Counted from the stretch's first letter, positions 16,303 to 25,526 are shown. The stretch: DNA of 50,260 bases from Chloroflexota bacterium (GCA_009840355.1 VXNZ01000044.1:1-50260), one strand, 5' to 3'. The notes: generated by a model not told the origin, from the sequence alone. Numbers and translations: made by a program.

Positions 16303-16935
16303 ATGACGGTTCATGCACTAATTGGCAAGAAAATAGGCACGACGCAGGTCTTCCACGAAGACGGGCGCGCGGATTGCGTTACCGCCATCGAAGTTGGTCC
16401 CTGCACCGTAACACAAGTGAAGACGATCGAGAACGACGGCTACGAGAGCGTGCAGCTCGGCTTCGAGCCGGTCAAGCGGCTGAACAAGCCACGCGCCGGA
16501 CACCTCAAGCGAAGCGGGCAGCAGATGTTCCGCCACCTGCGCGAAGTGGGCGTGGACGATGTTAGCGAAGTCGAAATCGGGCAGACGCTGGACGCCAGCC
16601 TGTTCGAGGAGGGCGAGGCGATCGAAGTCACCGGCAAGTCCAAAGGACGCGGATTCGCGGGCGGCGTGCGAAGGTACAACTTCCGCGGCGGTCCCAAGAC
16701 GCACGGTCAGTCCGACCGACATCGCGCACCCGGCTCCGTCGGCGCGGGCAGCACGCCCGGCCGCGTGATCAAGGGACTGCGGATGGCAGGACACATGGGA
16801 GACGAACGGGTTACATCGCGCGGGCTGGAGATTGTGCTGGCAGACGCAGAGCGCAACCTAGTTCTCGTCAGGGGCACTGTGCCGGGCGCGCGAAACGGGC
16901 TTGTTATCGTCAGAAAAGCGGGCAAGAGGAAGTAG
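16303..16935 (+). CDS. rplC: 50S ribosomal protein L3
   Basis: L3 binds 23S rRNA near the peptidyl transferase centre. The 210 residues are normal. Diagnostic are IGKKIGTTQVFHEDG at the N-terminus, the GKSKGRGFAGGVRRYNFRGG loop with HGQSDRHRAPGS, and the C-terminal LVLVRGTVPG. The glutamine in THGQS corresponds to the PrmB methylation site. rplD starts two bases after its stop. Confidence 0.98.
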   Translation: MTVHALIGKKIGTTQVFHEDGRADCVTAIEVGPCTVTQVKTIENDGYESVQLGFEPVKRLNKPRAGHLKRSGQQMFRHLREVGVDDVSEVEIGQTLDASLFEEGEAIEVTGKSKGRGFAGGVRRYNFRGGPKTHGQSDRHRAPGSVGAGSTPGRVIKGLRMAGHMGDERVTSRGLEIVLADAERNLVLVRGTVPGARNGLVIVRKAGKRK

Positions 16936-16937
16936 TC

Positions 16938-17609
16938 GTGAAGTTAGATGTGAGAAATATGAGCGGCGCCGTCGTGGAAGACATCGAAGTGCTCGACGAC
17001 TTGTTCGACGTGCCGATGAACGCCGCGCTTGTGCACCAGGTCATGGTAGGACAGCTGGCGAACAAGCGGCAGGGCACCGCCAAGGTGAAGACCCGCTCAG
17101 AGGTTGCCGGTGGCGGCGCAAAGCCCCGACCGCAGAAGTACACGGGAAGGGCTAGGCAGGGCTCAATCCGCTCGCCGATTTGGCGTGGCGGTGGCGTCGT
17201 ATTTGGTCCTACGCCGCGCAGCTACAGGCAACGAACGCCAAAGCGCGTCAAGCGACAAGCGCTCAAGATGGTGCTGTCTGACAAGGCTCGCGAGCAGCAG
17301 CTGATCGTGGTGGACGAATTGAGCATCGCGGCTGCGAAGACGAAGGAACTAGCGCAGGCGCTCAACGCGCTGGGAGTCGGCTCTTCCGTGCTGCTGGTCA
17401 GCAACGGCGCGAACGATGCCGTTGTACGCGCCGCGCGAAACATTCCCAAGACGCGAACGCTGCCCGTTGACCTGCTGAACACGGTTGACCTGCTAAACGC
17501 GAAGAGTGTCGTGATTTCCGTTGACGCGGTGCGCGAGGCGGAGCGGCTGTGGGGCGGCGATCTCGTGCGCATCAAGCAGGCGACGGCAGGTGCGGAGGAG
17601 GAAGCGTAA
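16938..17609 (+). CDS. rplD: 50S ribosomal protein L4
   Basis: L4 lines the exit tunnel and in some bacteria represses its own operon. It has 223 residues. The tunnel loop AGGGAKPRPQKYTGRARQGS is intact, and the region before it matches L4. GTG at 16938 is the start, two bases after the rplC stop. The stop codon TAA shares its last A with the rplW ATG, so translation is probably coupled. No S10-type leader target for L4 is obvious upstream of rpsJ. Confidence 0.97.
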   Translation: MKLDVRNMSGAVVEDIEVLDDLFDVPMNAALVHQVMVGQLANKRQGTAKVKTRSEVAGGGAKPRPQKYTGRARQGSIRSPIWRGGGVVFGPTPRSYRQRTPKRVKRQALKMVLSDKAREQQLIVVDELSIAAAKTKELAQALNALGVGSSVLLVSNGANDAVVRAARNIPKTRTLPVDLLNTVDLLNAKSVVISVDAVREAERLWGGDLVRIKQATAGAEEEA

Positions 17610-17899
17610 TGGACTTGCATCCCTTCGAGATACTCAGGAAACCAGTAATCACCGAGAAGAGCACAGACCTTCAGGACGACGGTCGCTATGTGTTCGAGGT
17701 TGCGCGGTCTGCAACCAAGCACCAGATAAAGTGGGCAGTGCAGGAAGCCTTCGGCGTTACCGTAACGAAGGTGAACACAATGAACAGGCGAGGCAAGAAG
17801 AAGCGCTACGGACCGCGCATGTCGCAGAAGAAGGCGATAAAGAAGGCTATCGTAACGCTCCGACCCGGCGACACGATAACGATATTTGAAGGCGTATAG
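17609..17899 (+). CDS. rplW: 50S ribosomal protein L23
   Basis: L23 sits at the tunnel exit and docks trigger factor and SRP. The 96-residue protein begins MDLHPFEILRKPVITEKS and contains YVFEVARSATKHQIKWAV and VTKVNTMNRRGKKKR. ATG 17609 overlaps the rplD stop by one base and follows the site GGAGGAG. Length is typical. Confidence 0.97.
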   Translation: MDLHPFEILRKPVITEKSTDLQDDGRYVFEVARSATKHQIKWAVQEAFGVTVTKVNTMNRRGKKKRYGPRMSQKKAIKKAIVTLRPGDTITIFEGV

Positions 17900-17914
17900 G
17901 CGAAGGCGGACATA

Positions 17915-18748
17915 ATGCCGTTAAGAGCACTAAATCCACGAACACCGGGGCAGCGCGGCGCAGTGCTGTCAACATCGGACGACATCACCACGCGTAAGCC
18001 CAAAAAGGCGCTCGTGCGCCCGATGAAGAAAAACGCGGGCCGCAACTCCCATGGCCGCATCACGGTGCGGCACCGCGGCGGCGGTCACAAGCGCCGCTAC
18101 CGCGTCATCGACTTCAAGCGCGACAAGCACGGCATACCGGGCGAAGTTACTACCATCGAGTACGACCCGAACCGCTCCGCGCGCATCGCGCTGATTAAGT
18201 ACCCGGACGGCGACTGGCGCTACATCCTCGCGCCGGACGGCTTGACCGTCGGGGACAAGATCGAGTCGGGCGAGAACGCGGAACAGCGCGTCGGCAATGC
18301 GCTGCCATTGCGCGTCATTCGCGACGGCACGCAGGTGCACAACATCGAGATGAAAGTCGGCAGAGGCGGGCAAATGGTGCGAAGCGCCGGCGGCTCAGCT
18401 CAGCTGCTCGCGAAGGAAGGCAAATACGCGCTGCTGCGTCTGCCGTCCGGCGAGATGCGCAATGTGCTAAGCGAGTGCATGGCGACTGTCGGTCAGGTGA
18501 GCAATCTCGACCACAAGAATGTGAAGCTGGGCAAGGCCGGTCGCAAGCGCAATATGGGCTGGCGGCCGCAAGTGCGCGGTTCTGTGATGTCCCCGCGCGA
18601 CCATCCGCACGGCGGCGGCGAAGGTCGTTCGCCCATCGGTATGCCGGGCCCTAAGACGCCTTGGGGCAAGCCCGCGCTGGGTTACCGCACGCGCAAGAAG
18701 AAGAAGCCGTCCGATAAGTTCATCGTGCGGCGCAGAGGTCGGAGATAG
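17915..18748 (+). CDS. rplB: 50S ribosomal protein L2
   Basis: L2 is needed for subunit joining and peptidyl transferase. It has 277 residues. [40 protein letters not shown] and the C-terminal [18 protein letters not shown] are universal; the conserved His of the HPHGGGEG stretch is present. The C-terminal tail [17 protein letters not shown] is normal. rpsS follows after nine bases. Confidence 0.98.
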   Translation: MPLRALNPRTPGQRGAVLSTSDDITTRKPKKALVRPMKKNAGRNSHGRITVRHRGGGHKRRYRVIDFKRDKHGIPGEVTTIEYDPNRSARIALIKYPDGDWRYILAPDGLTVGDKIESGENAEQRVGNALPLRVIRDGTQVHNIEMKVGRGGQMVRSAGGSAQLLAKEGKYALLRLPSGEMRNVLSECMATVGQVSNLDHKNVKLGKAGRKRNMGWRPQVRGSVMSPRDHPHGGGEGRSPIGMPGPKTPWGKPALGYRTRKKKKPSDKFIVRRRGRR

Positions 18749-18757
18749 GGTTGAGAT

Positions 18758-19042
18758 ATGTCTAGGTCAACGAAAAAAGGGCCGTTTGTGCATCCCAAGC
18801 TGGCGAAGAAGGTGACGGCAGCGCAGAACAGCCGCAGCCGCACCGTAATTCGCACATGGTCACGCGCATCGACGATTATGCCCGACATGCTCGGGCTGAC
18901 GATAGCCGTTCACGACGGACGCCGGCATGTGCCGCTGTTCATCACGGAGAACATGGTCGGGCACAAGCTCGGCGAGTTCGCGCCAACGCGCACATTCCGA
19001 GGACATATCTCCCGCTCCGAACGCGCGACTAGGGCTAGGTAG
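18758..19042 (+). CDS. rpsS: 30S ribosomal protein S19
   Basis: S19 binds 16S rRNA in the head with S13. It has 94 residues. [27 protein letters not shown] and [17 protein letters not shown] are typical blocks. A 155-base spacer with several potential hairpins follows before rplV, an unusually large gap at this position. Confidence 0.97.
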   Translation: MSRSTKKGPFVHPKLAKKVTAAQNSRSRTVIRTWSRASTIMPDMLGLTIAVHDGRRHVPLFITENMVGHKLGEFAPTRTFRGHISRSERATRAR

Positions 19043-19085
19043 CACGCCGCACATCGCCAATCAAGCGTAACGCGTATCAAGTATC

Positions 19086-19161
19086 GCGGTAATGTACTGG
19101 GTATCCAGTAACCGCCCTGTCCTATCGCAATTATCGATAACAGGATTCCCGACGAATCGGG
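19086..19161 (+). promoter_or_regulatory. Structured spacer between rpsS and rplV
   Basis: Three hairpins can form in a row. First, GCGGT and ACTGG (19086-19100) pair with CCAGT and ACCGC (19105-19115) around a GTAT loop. Second, CCTGT (about 19116) can pair with ACAGG (about 19140). Third, TTCCCGA and TCGGGGAA close on a CGAA loop (19146-19163). No T-run follows any of them. Such a structured gap inside the S10 operon may be a processing or ribosomal-protein feedback site, or a mobile palindrome. Confidence 0.4.
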
Positions 19162-19197
19162 GAATAATGGAAGAGTAACATTTAGCGAGTCTGAACA

Positions 19198-19536
19198 ATG
19201 CCGGTCCGAGCAGTAGCAACAAACACGGGCTATTCCGTGAAGAAGGTCAAGCCCATCATAGACATGATACGGGGCATGCATGTGGAAGATGCGCTGAACG
19301 CGCTGCGCTACCTGCCTTCGCCGATTGCGGCGCAGGTGGCGAAGGTGGTAAGCTCCGCCGCGGCGAATGCGGAAAACGAGCTGATGGCGCAAGTGAGCGA
19401 CCTACGCATCACCGAGATTTACGCGAACGAAGGTCCGCGCGCCAAGCGCTTCAGAGCGCGAGCTCGCGGGCGCATCACGCGCATCATACGGCGCAACAGC
19501 CACATCACCGTTGTAGTTGACGAGGAGGTCTCGTAA
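19198..19536 (+). CDS. rplV: 50S ribosomal protein L22
   Basis: L22 spans the exit tunnel with its beta hairpin. It has 112 residues. VKKVKPIIDMIRGMHVEDALNAL at the N-terminus and PRAKRFRARARGRITRIIRR at the hairpin are diagnostic. The macrolide-contact loop is of normal length. The stop TAA is one base before the rpsC TTG start. Confidence 0.97.
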   Translation: MPVRAVATNTGYSVKKVKPIIDMIRGMHVEDALNALRYLPSPIAAQVAKVVSSAAANAENELMAQVSDLRITEIYANEGPRAKRFRARARGRITRIIRRNSHITVVVDEEVS

Positions 19537-19537
19537 G

Positions 19538-20368
19538 TTGGGTCAGAAGACGCACCCCATAGGGTTTAGGCTGGGCATCAGCAAGGACTGGCAGTCTCGC
19601 TGGTTCGCGTCGAAGCCCGAAGAGTACCGCAGCCTCGTCAAGCAGGATGTCGAAGTGCGAGATGTCATACTGTCTCGCTACCCGGACGCCGGCATTTCCC
19701 GCGTGGAAATCGAGCGCGGCAACGATGTCGTGATTACGATTCACACGGCACGGCCCGGCATCGTCATCGGACGTGGCGGGCAGCGCGTGGAAGAACTGCG
19801 CAAAGACATCGAACAACGGTCTGCACGGCGCGCACGCCTCAATGTACAGGAGATTAGGCAGCCCGAGTTGGATGCCTTCCTCGTGGGACGCAATATCGCG
19901 GAGCAGCTGGAACGCCGAGTCGCGTTCAGGCGCGCGATACGGCAGACCGTCTTGCGCACGATGCAAGCCGGTGCGCTCGGCATCAAGGTGCTGATTTCCG
20001 GCAGGCTTGGCGGCGCAGACATCGCGCGGCGCGAGAAGGCGATGGAAGGCAGAGTTCCGCTGCACACCCTGCGGGCGGACATCGACTACGCAATCTCAGA
20101 GGCGGCGACAGAGTTCGGCGTCATCGGCATCAAGGTTTGGATATACAAGGGCGACATAGTGCCAGAGCCGAAGCAGGCTCCCGTAGAAGAACCCGTGGCG
20201 CCGGAAACCATCGCGCCCATCGAGGTTACGGTCACGGCCGGATCCGCGGAATCGGATGGCGCAGCTCAAACGGCTGTGGCAGAAGCCCCCCCTGCACAAG
20301 CGCCTGCCGCTCCGGCAGAGCCGCCTGCGCAAGAAGCACCACCGACCGAACCCACAGCAGAGGTTTAA
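19538..20368 (+). CDS. rpsC: 30S ribosomal protein S3 with Ala/Pro/Glu-rich tail
   Basis: S3 lines the mRNA entry channel and has helicase activity there. I chose TTG 19538, because the family start is (M)[12 protein letters not shown] and GAGGAGG lies nine bases upstream. The KH domain [14 protein letters not shown] and the C-terminal domain to [12 protein letters not shown] are normal, taking about 213 residues. After that comes a tail of about 60 residues made almost entirely of Ala, Pro, Glu and Thr (for example [18 protein letters not shown]), giving 276 residues in total. The tail is predicted by eye to be disordered. Similar low-complexity tails occur on S5 and S17 here. Confidence 0.96.
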   Translation: MGQKTHPIGFRLGISKDWQSRWFASKPEEYRSLVKQDVEVRDVILSRYPDAGISRVEIERGNDVVITIHTARPGIVIGRGGQRVEELRKDIEQRSARRARLNVQEIRQPELDAFLVGRNIAEQLERRVAFRRAIRQTVLRTMQAGALGIKVLISGRLGGADIARREKAMEGRVPLHTLRADIDYAISEAATEFGVIGIKVWIYKGDIVPEPKQAPVEEPVAPETIAPIEVTVTAGSAESDGAAQTAVAEAPPAQAPAAPAEPPAQEAPPTEPTAEV

Positions 20369-20369
20369 C

Positions 20370-20783
20370 ATGCTCCAACCCAAGAGAGTCAAGTATCGCA
20401 ATCACCACAGAGGACGGCGCAAAGGACTCGCCACATCGGGCAGCACAATGAACTACGGCGAGTTCGGAATCAAGGCGACGGAGGCTGCGTGGGTCAGCTC
20501 GCGACAGATTGAAGCCGCACGCCGCGCGATGACACGCTACGCGCGCAGAGGCGGGAAAATCTGGATTCGCATTTTCCCGGACAAGACGGTTACGGCGCGC
20601 GCCGCGGAGACCCGCATGGGCAGTGGCAAGGGCGCGGTCGATCACTGGGTCGCAGTGGTCAAGCCGGGCAGAGTACTATTCGAGATTGCGGGCGTGCCGG
20701 AAGACACAGCGAAGCACGCGCTGCGGCTCGCATCATCCAAGCTGCCGATGGGCACGACTATCGTCACCCGGCAGAACATATAG
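20370..20783 (+). CDS. rplP: 50S ribosomal protein L16
   Basis: L16 helps place A-site tRNA. The 137-residue protein has [41 protein letters not shown] and [23 protein letters not shown] 20370 starts one base after the rpsC stop. The conserved Arg in the RMGSGKG region, a hydroxylation site in some bacteria, is present. Confidence 0.97.
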   Translation: MLQPKRVKYRNHHRGRRKGLATSGSTMNYGEFGIKATEAAWVSSRQIEAARRAMTRYARRGGKIWIRIFPDKTVTARAAETRMGSGKGAVDHWVAVVKPGRVLFEIAGVPEDTAKHALRLASSKLPMGTTIVTRQNI

Positions 20784-20837
20784 ATAATTCAGCGATCCGT
20801 TATCAGCAGCATAACGGCGAATGGCAGGTTGGCAATA

Positions 20838-21044
20838 ATGGCGGAGATAGACGACATCAGAGCGATGTCTGACGAGGAACTCGAAGACGAGCTCGAAGAT
20901 ACGCACAGGGCGCTCATGAACCTGAGGTTCCGCGCCGCTACGATGCAGTTGGCGGACATGAACGAAGTGCGTAGAGCGCGAAAGCGCATCGCGCGCATCA
21001 AGACCGTGATACGAGAAAGGGAGCTTGCCGCAGGCGCAGTATGA
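20838..21044 (+). CDS. rpmC: 50S ribosomal protein L29
   Basis: L29 is a small helical protein near the tunnel exit. It has 68 residues: [28 protein letters not shown], then [20 protein letters not shown] 20838 is chosen over the in-frame TTG 20829. A 54-base gap separates it from rplP. Its stop overlaps the start of rpsQ by four bases. Confidence 0.95.
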   Translation: MAEIDDIRAMSDEELEDELEDTHRALMNLRFRAATMQLADMNEVRRARKRIARIKTVIRERELAAGAV

Positions 21045-21442
21045 GTTACGAACGACGCAAGGTAAGAATCGGCAAGGTGGTCAGCGACAAGATGGATAAG
21101 ACCGTCGTCGTCGCTGTGGAATGGCGCCGCCCACACCGCATCTACAACAAGCCGGTGAGACGCGAGACGCGCTTCATGGCGCACGACGCGCAGAACGAAT
21201 GCAGGCTCGGCGACACGGTTCGCATCCGCGAAGGTCGCCCGATGTCCAAAACGAAGCGCTGGCGCGTGGTTGACATCCTCCAGCGCGAAGACCTCGCCGA
21301 AGTGCAGCCGGAAGATCTGACCGCATCAGACGAGAGTGACATTATCGCCGAAGCGCGACCGAGCACCGATGTGAGCGCCAAGGTCGCTTACGAAGACGAT
21401 TCCGCCGGCGATGGCGATGGATCGGAGGCACAACAACAATGA
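21041..21442 (+). CDS. rpsQ: 30S ribosomal protein S17 with acidic C-terminal extension
   Basis: S17 is a primary 16S rRNA-binding protein of the 30S body. Residues 1-85 are a normal S17 ([48 protein letters not shown]). Residues 86-133 are an acidic tail rich in Glu, Asp and Ser that ends in [13 protein letters not shown]. Standard S17 has 80-90 residues, so this tail is extra. It overlaps rpmC and rplN by four bases each (ATGA on both sides), a tight coupled block. Confidence 0.95.
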   Translation: MSYERRKVRIGKVVSDKMDKTVVVAVEWRRPHRIYNKPVRRETRFMAHDAQNECRLGDTVRIREGRPMSKTKRWRVVDILQREDLAEVQPEDLTASDESDIIAEARPSTDVSAKVAYEDDSAGDGDGSEAQQQ

Positions 21443-21807
21443 TTCAGCAGTATTCGCGCTTGCGAGTTACGGACAACTCCGGCGCAAAGACGATTAGCTG
21501 CATCGGTGTTCCCGGTGGCAGCGGCAGAAAGTACGCTTGGCTCGGCGACATAATCGTCGCATCGGTCAAGGAAGCCGCCCCCGCATCCAATGTGCGGAAG
21601 GGCGAGGTTGTCAAGGCGGTCATCGTGCGCACTACGAAGAGCCACCGAAGGCAGGACGGATCGCACATTCGCTTCGACGACAACGCGGCGGTGCTGGTCA
21701 ACGACGACCAGATGCCACGCGGCACACGCATCTTCGGACCTGTGGCGCGCGAGCTGCGCGACAAGAATTTCATGCGCATCGTATCCCTCGCGCCGGAGGT
21801 GCTGTAA
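21439..21807 (+). CDS. rplN: 50S ribosomal protein L14
   Basis: L14 forms an intersubunit bridge. At 122 residues it is normal. [43 protein letters not shown] and [28 protein letters not shown] are universal. Start overlaps rpsQ; the stop shares one base with the rplX start. Confidence 0.98.
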   Translation: MIQQYSRLRVTDNSGAKTISCIGVPGGSGRKYAWLGDIIVASVKEAAPASNVRKGEVVKAVIVRTTKSHRRQDGSHIRFDDNAAVLVNDDQMPRGTRIFGPVARELRDKNFMRIVSLAPEVL

Positions 21808-22121
21808 TGCGACTTCGACCTGACGACATGGTAATCATCACCAAAGGGCGAGACCGCGGCAAAACCGGGCGCGTTCAGCAGGTTATGCCGAAGGACGGCA
21901 AGGTGCTTGTGGAAGGTGTGAATGTCGCCATGCGGCACACGAAGCCAACGCAGGGCATCCGACAGGGTGGCATTATCCAAAAGGAAATGCCGGTGCGTAT
22001 CAGCAATGTGCAGCTGATTTGCCCGACCACGAACGAGCCCACACGCGTGGGCTACACGCGTCTTGCGGACGGTACCAAAGCGCGCGTCTCCAAGAAGAGC
22101 GGCGAAATCATCGAACAGTAA
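21807..22121 (+). CDS. rplX: 50S ribosomal protein L24
   Basis: L24 initiates 50S assembly. It has 104 residues with a KOW motif near the N-terminus ([19 protein letters not shown]) and [35 protein letters not shown] 21807 shares its A with the rplN stop. The final residues [13 protein letters not shown] are ordinary L24. Confidence 0.97.
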   Translation: MRLRPDDMVIITKGRDRGKTGRVQQVMPKDGKVLVEGVNVAMRHTKPTQGIRQGGIIQKEMPVRISNVQLICPTTNEPTRVGYTRLADGTKARVSKKSGEIIEQ

Positions 22122-22134
22122 GAGGGACCAGCGA

Positions 22135-22737
22135 GTGAGTACACAGAACGAGAACGGAGCGGCTCCCAAAGCGCCGCCCCGCATGCTGGAAAAGATACGC
22201 AGCGAAATCAGCCCCGTGATGATTCAGGACTTCGGCTACACCAGCGCTATGCAGGTGCCGCGCCTGAGCAAGGTTACGCTGAACATCGGGCTTGGCGAGG
22301 CGCTGACGAACGCGCGCGCGCTTGAAAACGCAACCCGCGACCTGACCGCAATCGCCGGGCAGAAGCCGGTTACGACCCGCGCTAAGAAGTCCATCGCCGG
22401 CTTCAAGATTCGCGAGGGCATGCCCATCGGCGTGAGCGTAACGCTGCGCGGACGGCGCATGTACGAGTTCGTGGACAGGCTGATAAGCTCGTCGCTGCCT
22501 AGAATACGCGACTTTCAGGGCGTATCGCGGCGCGCGTTCGATGGCAGGGGCAACTACTCGCTGGGCATACGCGAGCAAGTGATATTCCCCGAAATCGACT
22601 ACAACTCAATCGACCGCATCCGCGGGCTGCAGATTGTCATCGTAACCACGGCGCGCTCCGATCCCGAAGGGCTTCGGCTGCTGGAACTGATGGGCATGCC
22701 GTTCGTGCGCCAAGAATCGCGGCAGGACGCGGCGTAA
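22135..22737 (+). CDS. rplE: 50S ribosomal protein L5
   Basis: L5 binds 5S rRNA and contacts P-site tRNA. Starting at GTG 22135, with GAGGGA seven bases upstream, it has 200 residues. The N-terminal 16 or so ([15 protein letters not shown]) are an extra leader; the L5 core begins at [47 protein letters not shown] and the C-terminal [21 protein letters not shown] are diagnostic. Followed by a 111-base spacer. Confidence 0.96.
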   Translation: MSTQNENGAAPKAPPRMLEKIRSEISPVMIQDFGYTSAMQVPRLSKVTLNIGLGEALTNARALENATRDLTAIAGQKPVTTRAKKSIAGFKIREGMPIGVSVTLRGRRMYEFVDRLISSSLPRIRDFQGVSRRAFDGRGNYSLGIREQVIFPEIDYNSIDRIRGLQIVIVTTARSDPEGLRLLELMGMPFVRQESRQDAA

Positions 22738-22751
22738 GCACATTTCACATT

Positions 22752-22802
22752 AAGCCTGTCCCCTACTTTGGACGGTAACTCGCCCTAGACGGTAACAGGC
22801 TT
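22752..22802 (+). promoter_or_regulatory. Inverted repeat and direct repeat upstream of rpsN
   Basis: AAGCCTGT (22752-22759) is the exact complement of ACAGGCTT (22795-22802). Between them lie two direct copies of GACGGTAAC (22771-22779 and 22788-22796). No T-run follows. It may be a structured leader for rpsN-rpsH; S8 is a known repressor of this gene block in E. coli, but no S8 target was identified here. Confidence 0.35.
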
Positions 22803-22848
22803 GAGCTAGAATTGACCGCAGTTTGACCTTACAAAAGGCAGGACAAAA

Positions 22849-23154
22849 TTGGCTAAGGAATCTTCAAAGGCGAAGAACGATCGGCGCAAGCTGACTGTAG
22901 CGCGGTACGCCGCCAGGCGTGCCGAACTGCTTGAGATAGCGCGAGACATGAGCCGCCCGCAGCAAGAACGAGCGCAGGCACGCGACGAACTCGCGCTGCT
23001 TCCGCGAGACGCCAACCCGAACCGCGTCCGCAATCGCGACCTGATGACCGGGAGACCGCGCGGTTACATCCGCCACTTCGGGCTGTCACGCATCACCTTC
23101 CGCGAAATGGCGCTTAAGGGCTTGCTGCCCGGCGTGCGAAAGGCAAGCTGGTAA
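22849..23154 (+). CDS. rpsN: 30S ribosomal protein S14, long zinc-free form
   Basis: S14 lies in the 30S head. This is the long (101-residue) form, with no CxxC zinc motifs; [22 protein letters not shown] is where the cysteines would flank. The C-terminus [15 protein letters not shown] is typical. TTG 22849 is the start, with AAGGCAGGA upstream. Many Gram-positive and thermophilic lineages have the 61-residue zinc form instead, and some carry both. Whether this genome also has a zinc form cannot be seen here. Confidence 0.96.
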   Translation: MAKESSKAKNDRRKLTVARYAARRAELLEIARDMSRPQQERAQARDELALLPRDANPNRVRNRDLMTGRPRGYIRHFGLSRITFREMALKGLLPGVRKASW

Positions 23155-23195
23155 GCAACACCGCCGAAAGCCAAGCAACTGACAAGGGAATTGAG

Positions 23196-23597
23196 ATGCC
23201 AGTAACAGATCCAATATCGGATATGCTGACCCGTATCCGAAACGCGATTATGGCGGGGCACGATTCGGTGCCGCTGCCGCTATCCAAGATGAAGGAATCG
23301 CTCGCCGAAATCCTGAAGAACGAGGGTTTCATCGAGGGATACAGCGTTCATCGCAGGGGCACGCCACAGGGAAACATCCGCATCTACTTGCACTACCGCG
23401 ACCGCGACGAACCCGCCATAAGCGGGCTCAAGCGCGTCAGCAAGCCAGGCTTGCGAGTGTATGTGAAGAAGGGCGAGATTCCCCGTCCATACGGCGGCTT
23501 GGGTGTAGCCATCCTTTCCACTTCGCAGGGAGTGATGACGGGACGGCAGGCGTGGAGAGAGAACATAGGCGGAGAACTCCTCTGCTATGTGTGGTAA
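23196..23597 (+). CDS. rpsH: 30S ribosomal protein S8
   Basis: S8 is a primary rRNA-binding protein and in E. coli the translational repressor of the spc operon. It has 133 residues. [32 protein letters not shown] and [26 protein letters not shown] are diagnostic. An AAGGGAA site precedes ATG 23196. rplF starts nine bases later. Confidence 0.98.
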   Translation: MPVTDPISDMLTRIRNAIMAGHDSVPLPLSKMKESLAEILKNEGFIEGYSVHRRGTPQGNIRIYLHYRDRDEPAISGLKRVSKPGLRVYVKKGEIPRPYGGLGVAILSTSQGVMTGRQAWRENIGGELLCYVW

Positions 23598-23606
23598 GGA
23601 GCCAAT

Positions 23607-24149
23607 ATGTCCAGGATAGGCAACATGCCCGTCACACTGCCATCCGGCGTTGATGTGGATATTGACGGAAGCGATGTTACGGTCAAGGGCGCTCAAGGCG
23701 TGCTGACTTACTCGTTCCACCCAGATATGACGATAGAGCGGGACAACGGTGCAGTGCTGGTCAGGCGACCAAGCGACGAGGGACCTCACCGCGCGCTGCA
23801 CGGTCTTACGCGCAGCCTGCTCGCCAATATGGTAACCGGCGTGAGCCAGGGGTTCAGCAAAAGCCTCGAACTCGTTGGCGTAGGCTACCGCGTGCAGCAA
23901 AGCGGCAAAGGCATCTCCCTCAGCGTTATGTACAGCCACCCGGTAGTCATCGACCCGCCGGACGGCATCACGCTCGAAGTTGAAGGCAACAACCGCATTC
24001 ATGTGCGCGGCATCGACAAGCAGAAGGTCGGACAGCTGGCGGCACAGATCCGCAAGGTGCGACCGCCCAATGTCTATACGGGCAAAGGCATCCGCTACCT
24101 CGGCGAACAGGTGCGCCTAAAGCCGGGCAAGAGCGCCAGAAGGGCGTAG
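23607..24149 (+). CDS. rplF: 50S ribosomal protein L6
   Basis: L6 sits near the GTPase-associated centre. Its 180 residues form two similar domains; the C-terminal one contains ISLSVMYSHPVV, RGIDKQKVGQLAAQIRKVRPPNVYTGKGIRYLGE, all typical. TAAGGAG lies seven bases before ATG 23607, one of the strongest sites in the operon. Confidence 0.98.
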   Translation: MSRIGNMPVTLPSGVDVDIDGSDVTVKGAQGVLTYSFHPDMTIERDNGAVLVRRPSDEGPHRALHGLTRSLLANMVTGVSQGFSKSLELVGVGYRVQQSGKGISLSVMYSHPVVIDPPDGITLEVEGNNRIHVRGIDKQKVGQLAAQIRKVRPPNVYTGKGIRYLGEQVRLKPGKSARRA

Positions 24150-24222
24150 CGAAACAGCCTTAATACCAGCCTAGCCTATGCCCGCTTGGGCATTTCAGGC
24201 TAGGGCAGGAGTGAACAAAGCG

Positions 24223-24591
24223 ATGGTGAAGATTCGCACTAACAAGGCGAGAAGAGTGATGCGGCACATCCGCGTGCGGCGCAAGATTGGCGGCACGGCG
24301 GAACGACCTCGGCTGGCCGTTTACCGCAGCCTGAACCACGTGTACGCACAGGTTATCGACGATACGCAGGGCGTTACGCTCGCCGCTGCGTCCAGCGTGG
24401 AATCCGCAGTCCGAAGCCAGCAGAACGGCAAGAGCAAGACTGGCGTCGCCGAGATGGTCGGCGAACTTGTCAGCGAACGCGCAAAAGAAATCGGCATCAG
24501 CCAGGTCGTATTCGACAGGGGCGGCTACAAATATCACGGCCGCGTCAAGGCTCTGGCGGATGCAGCCCGCAAGGGAGGACTGGTGTTTTAA
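24223..24591 (+). CDS. rplR: 50S ribosomal protein L18
   Basis: L18 binds 5S rRNA. ATG 24223 gives 122 residues: [48 protein letters not shown] and the C-terminal [26 protein letters not shown]. An in-frame GTG 24211 is closer to an AGGG, but the family N-terminus fits the ATG. The stop TAA abuts the rpsE ATG. Confidence 0.96.
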   Translation: MVKIRTNKARRVMRHIRVRRKIGGTAERPRLAVYRSLNHVYAQVIDDTQGVTLAAASSVESAVRSQQNGKSKTGVAEMVGELVSERAKEIGISQVVFDRGGYKYHGRVKALADAARKGGLVF

Positions 24592-25401
24592 ATGGCGATG
24601 CAGCGAGACAGAGACCGAGGCAGGGACAATCGCGGGCGTGGCGACAACCGCAACCGCAGTGATAACCGCAATCGGGACAACCGAAATAGAGACAGGGATA
24701 GGGACAACCGCAACCGGGACGGCGAAGGCGAGGACGACGAGTTTCCGTTGACCGAAAGGGTCGTCAGGATTTCCCGTGTCGCCAAAGTTGTCAAAGGCGG
24801 ACGACACCTTAGCTTCAACGCCGTCGTGGTCGTGGGCGATATGGACGGGCATGTGGGCATCGGCATGGGCAAGGCGGACGCCGTTCCCGACGCCGTGCGC
24901 AAGGGCGCGACAGACGCTCGCAAGAACATCATCGAAGTTCCGCGTCAGGGCAGCACCATCCCGCACGAAGTTCTGTCGAAGTACATCGGCTCGGTGGTAA
25001 TGCTCAAGCCGGCTCAGCCGGGCACGGGCGTAATCGCGGGCGCTTCGGTGCGCGCCGTCGTCGAGCTCGCGGGCATTCAGGACATTATGACGAAGGTACG
25101 ACGCAGCACCAATCCGGTGAATGTGGTGAAGGCGACATTCAACGGTTTGCAGGAGCTGAAGAACCCGGAGCAGGAGTTTGCCAATCGCCGCAACCTGTAC
25201 GAATACGGCAGGCAGCGCGAACGCGAACGCGCCGAACGCCAACGCCAACGCCAAGCGCGCCGAGCGGCACAGCAACTGGCAGCGGCTCAACGCGCGGCGG
25301 CAGCAGAACAAGCAGAACCGGCTCCTGTAGCACCTGCGCCTGCGCCTGCGGCACCCGCAGCGCCGGCAGCGCCACCCGCGACGCAAGCGCCTGAAGAATA
25401 G
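24592..25401 (+). CDS. rpsE: 30S ribosomal protein S5 with long disordered ends
   Basis: S5 shapes the mRNA channel and affects accuracy. The S5 core spans about residues 50-210 ([49 protein letters not shown]). Ahead of it are about 45 residues built almost solely from Arg, Asp, Asn and Gly in RD/RN steps. The end is an Arg/Gln stretch and then an Ala/Pro-rich run, for 269 residues in all, against about 165 in most bacteria. At DNA level the N-terminal part is a set of imperfect repeats of GACAACCGCAACCG. Start is ATG 24592, directly after the rplR stop. Confidence 0.95.
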   Translation: MAMQRDRDRGRDNRGRGDNRNRSDNRNRDNRNRDRDRDNRNRDGEGEDDEFPLTERVVRISRVAKVVKGGRHLSFNAVVVVGDMDGHVGIGMGKADAVPDAVRKGATDARKNIIEVPRQGSTIPHEVLSKYIGSVVMLKPAQPGTGVIAGASVRAVVELAGIQDIMTKVRRSTNPVNVVKATFNGLQELKNPEQEFANRRNLYEYGRQRERERAERQRQRQARRAAQQLAAAQRAAAAEQAEPAPVAPAPAPAAPAAPAAPPATQAPEE

Positions 25402-25423
25402 ATAAAGGTGCGCACATTCGGTT

Positions 25424-25458
25424 CACCCCATTCTAATCTCCACCATCAAGAGGGAAGG
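25424..25458 (-). repeat. Degenerate dispersed repeat between rpsE and rpmD
   Basis: CACCCCATTCTAATCTCCAC followed by CATCAAGAGGGAAGG resembles the reversed form of the intergenic palindromic repeat (as at 3343). The stem is eroded. It lies inside the ribosomal operon, in the 125-base spacer between rpsE and rpmD. Confidence 0.45.
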
Positions 25459-25526
25459 AACAAGGTGAACGGCAGTTGCGCCCAGCCCTAATACGTCCTA
25501 ATACTTGGCACGGAAAGTAGTTCCAA

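Noticed and set aside
24640-24722. CRISPR-like direct repeats
   Set aside because: The repeats are short, in frame inside rpsE and encode the RD/RN head; there are no spacers.
24160-25386. Minus-strand open frame of 408 codons across rplR and rpsE
   Set aside because: It is the complement of two certain ribosomal genes; its low-complexity text mirrors the S5 repeats.
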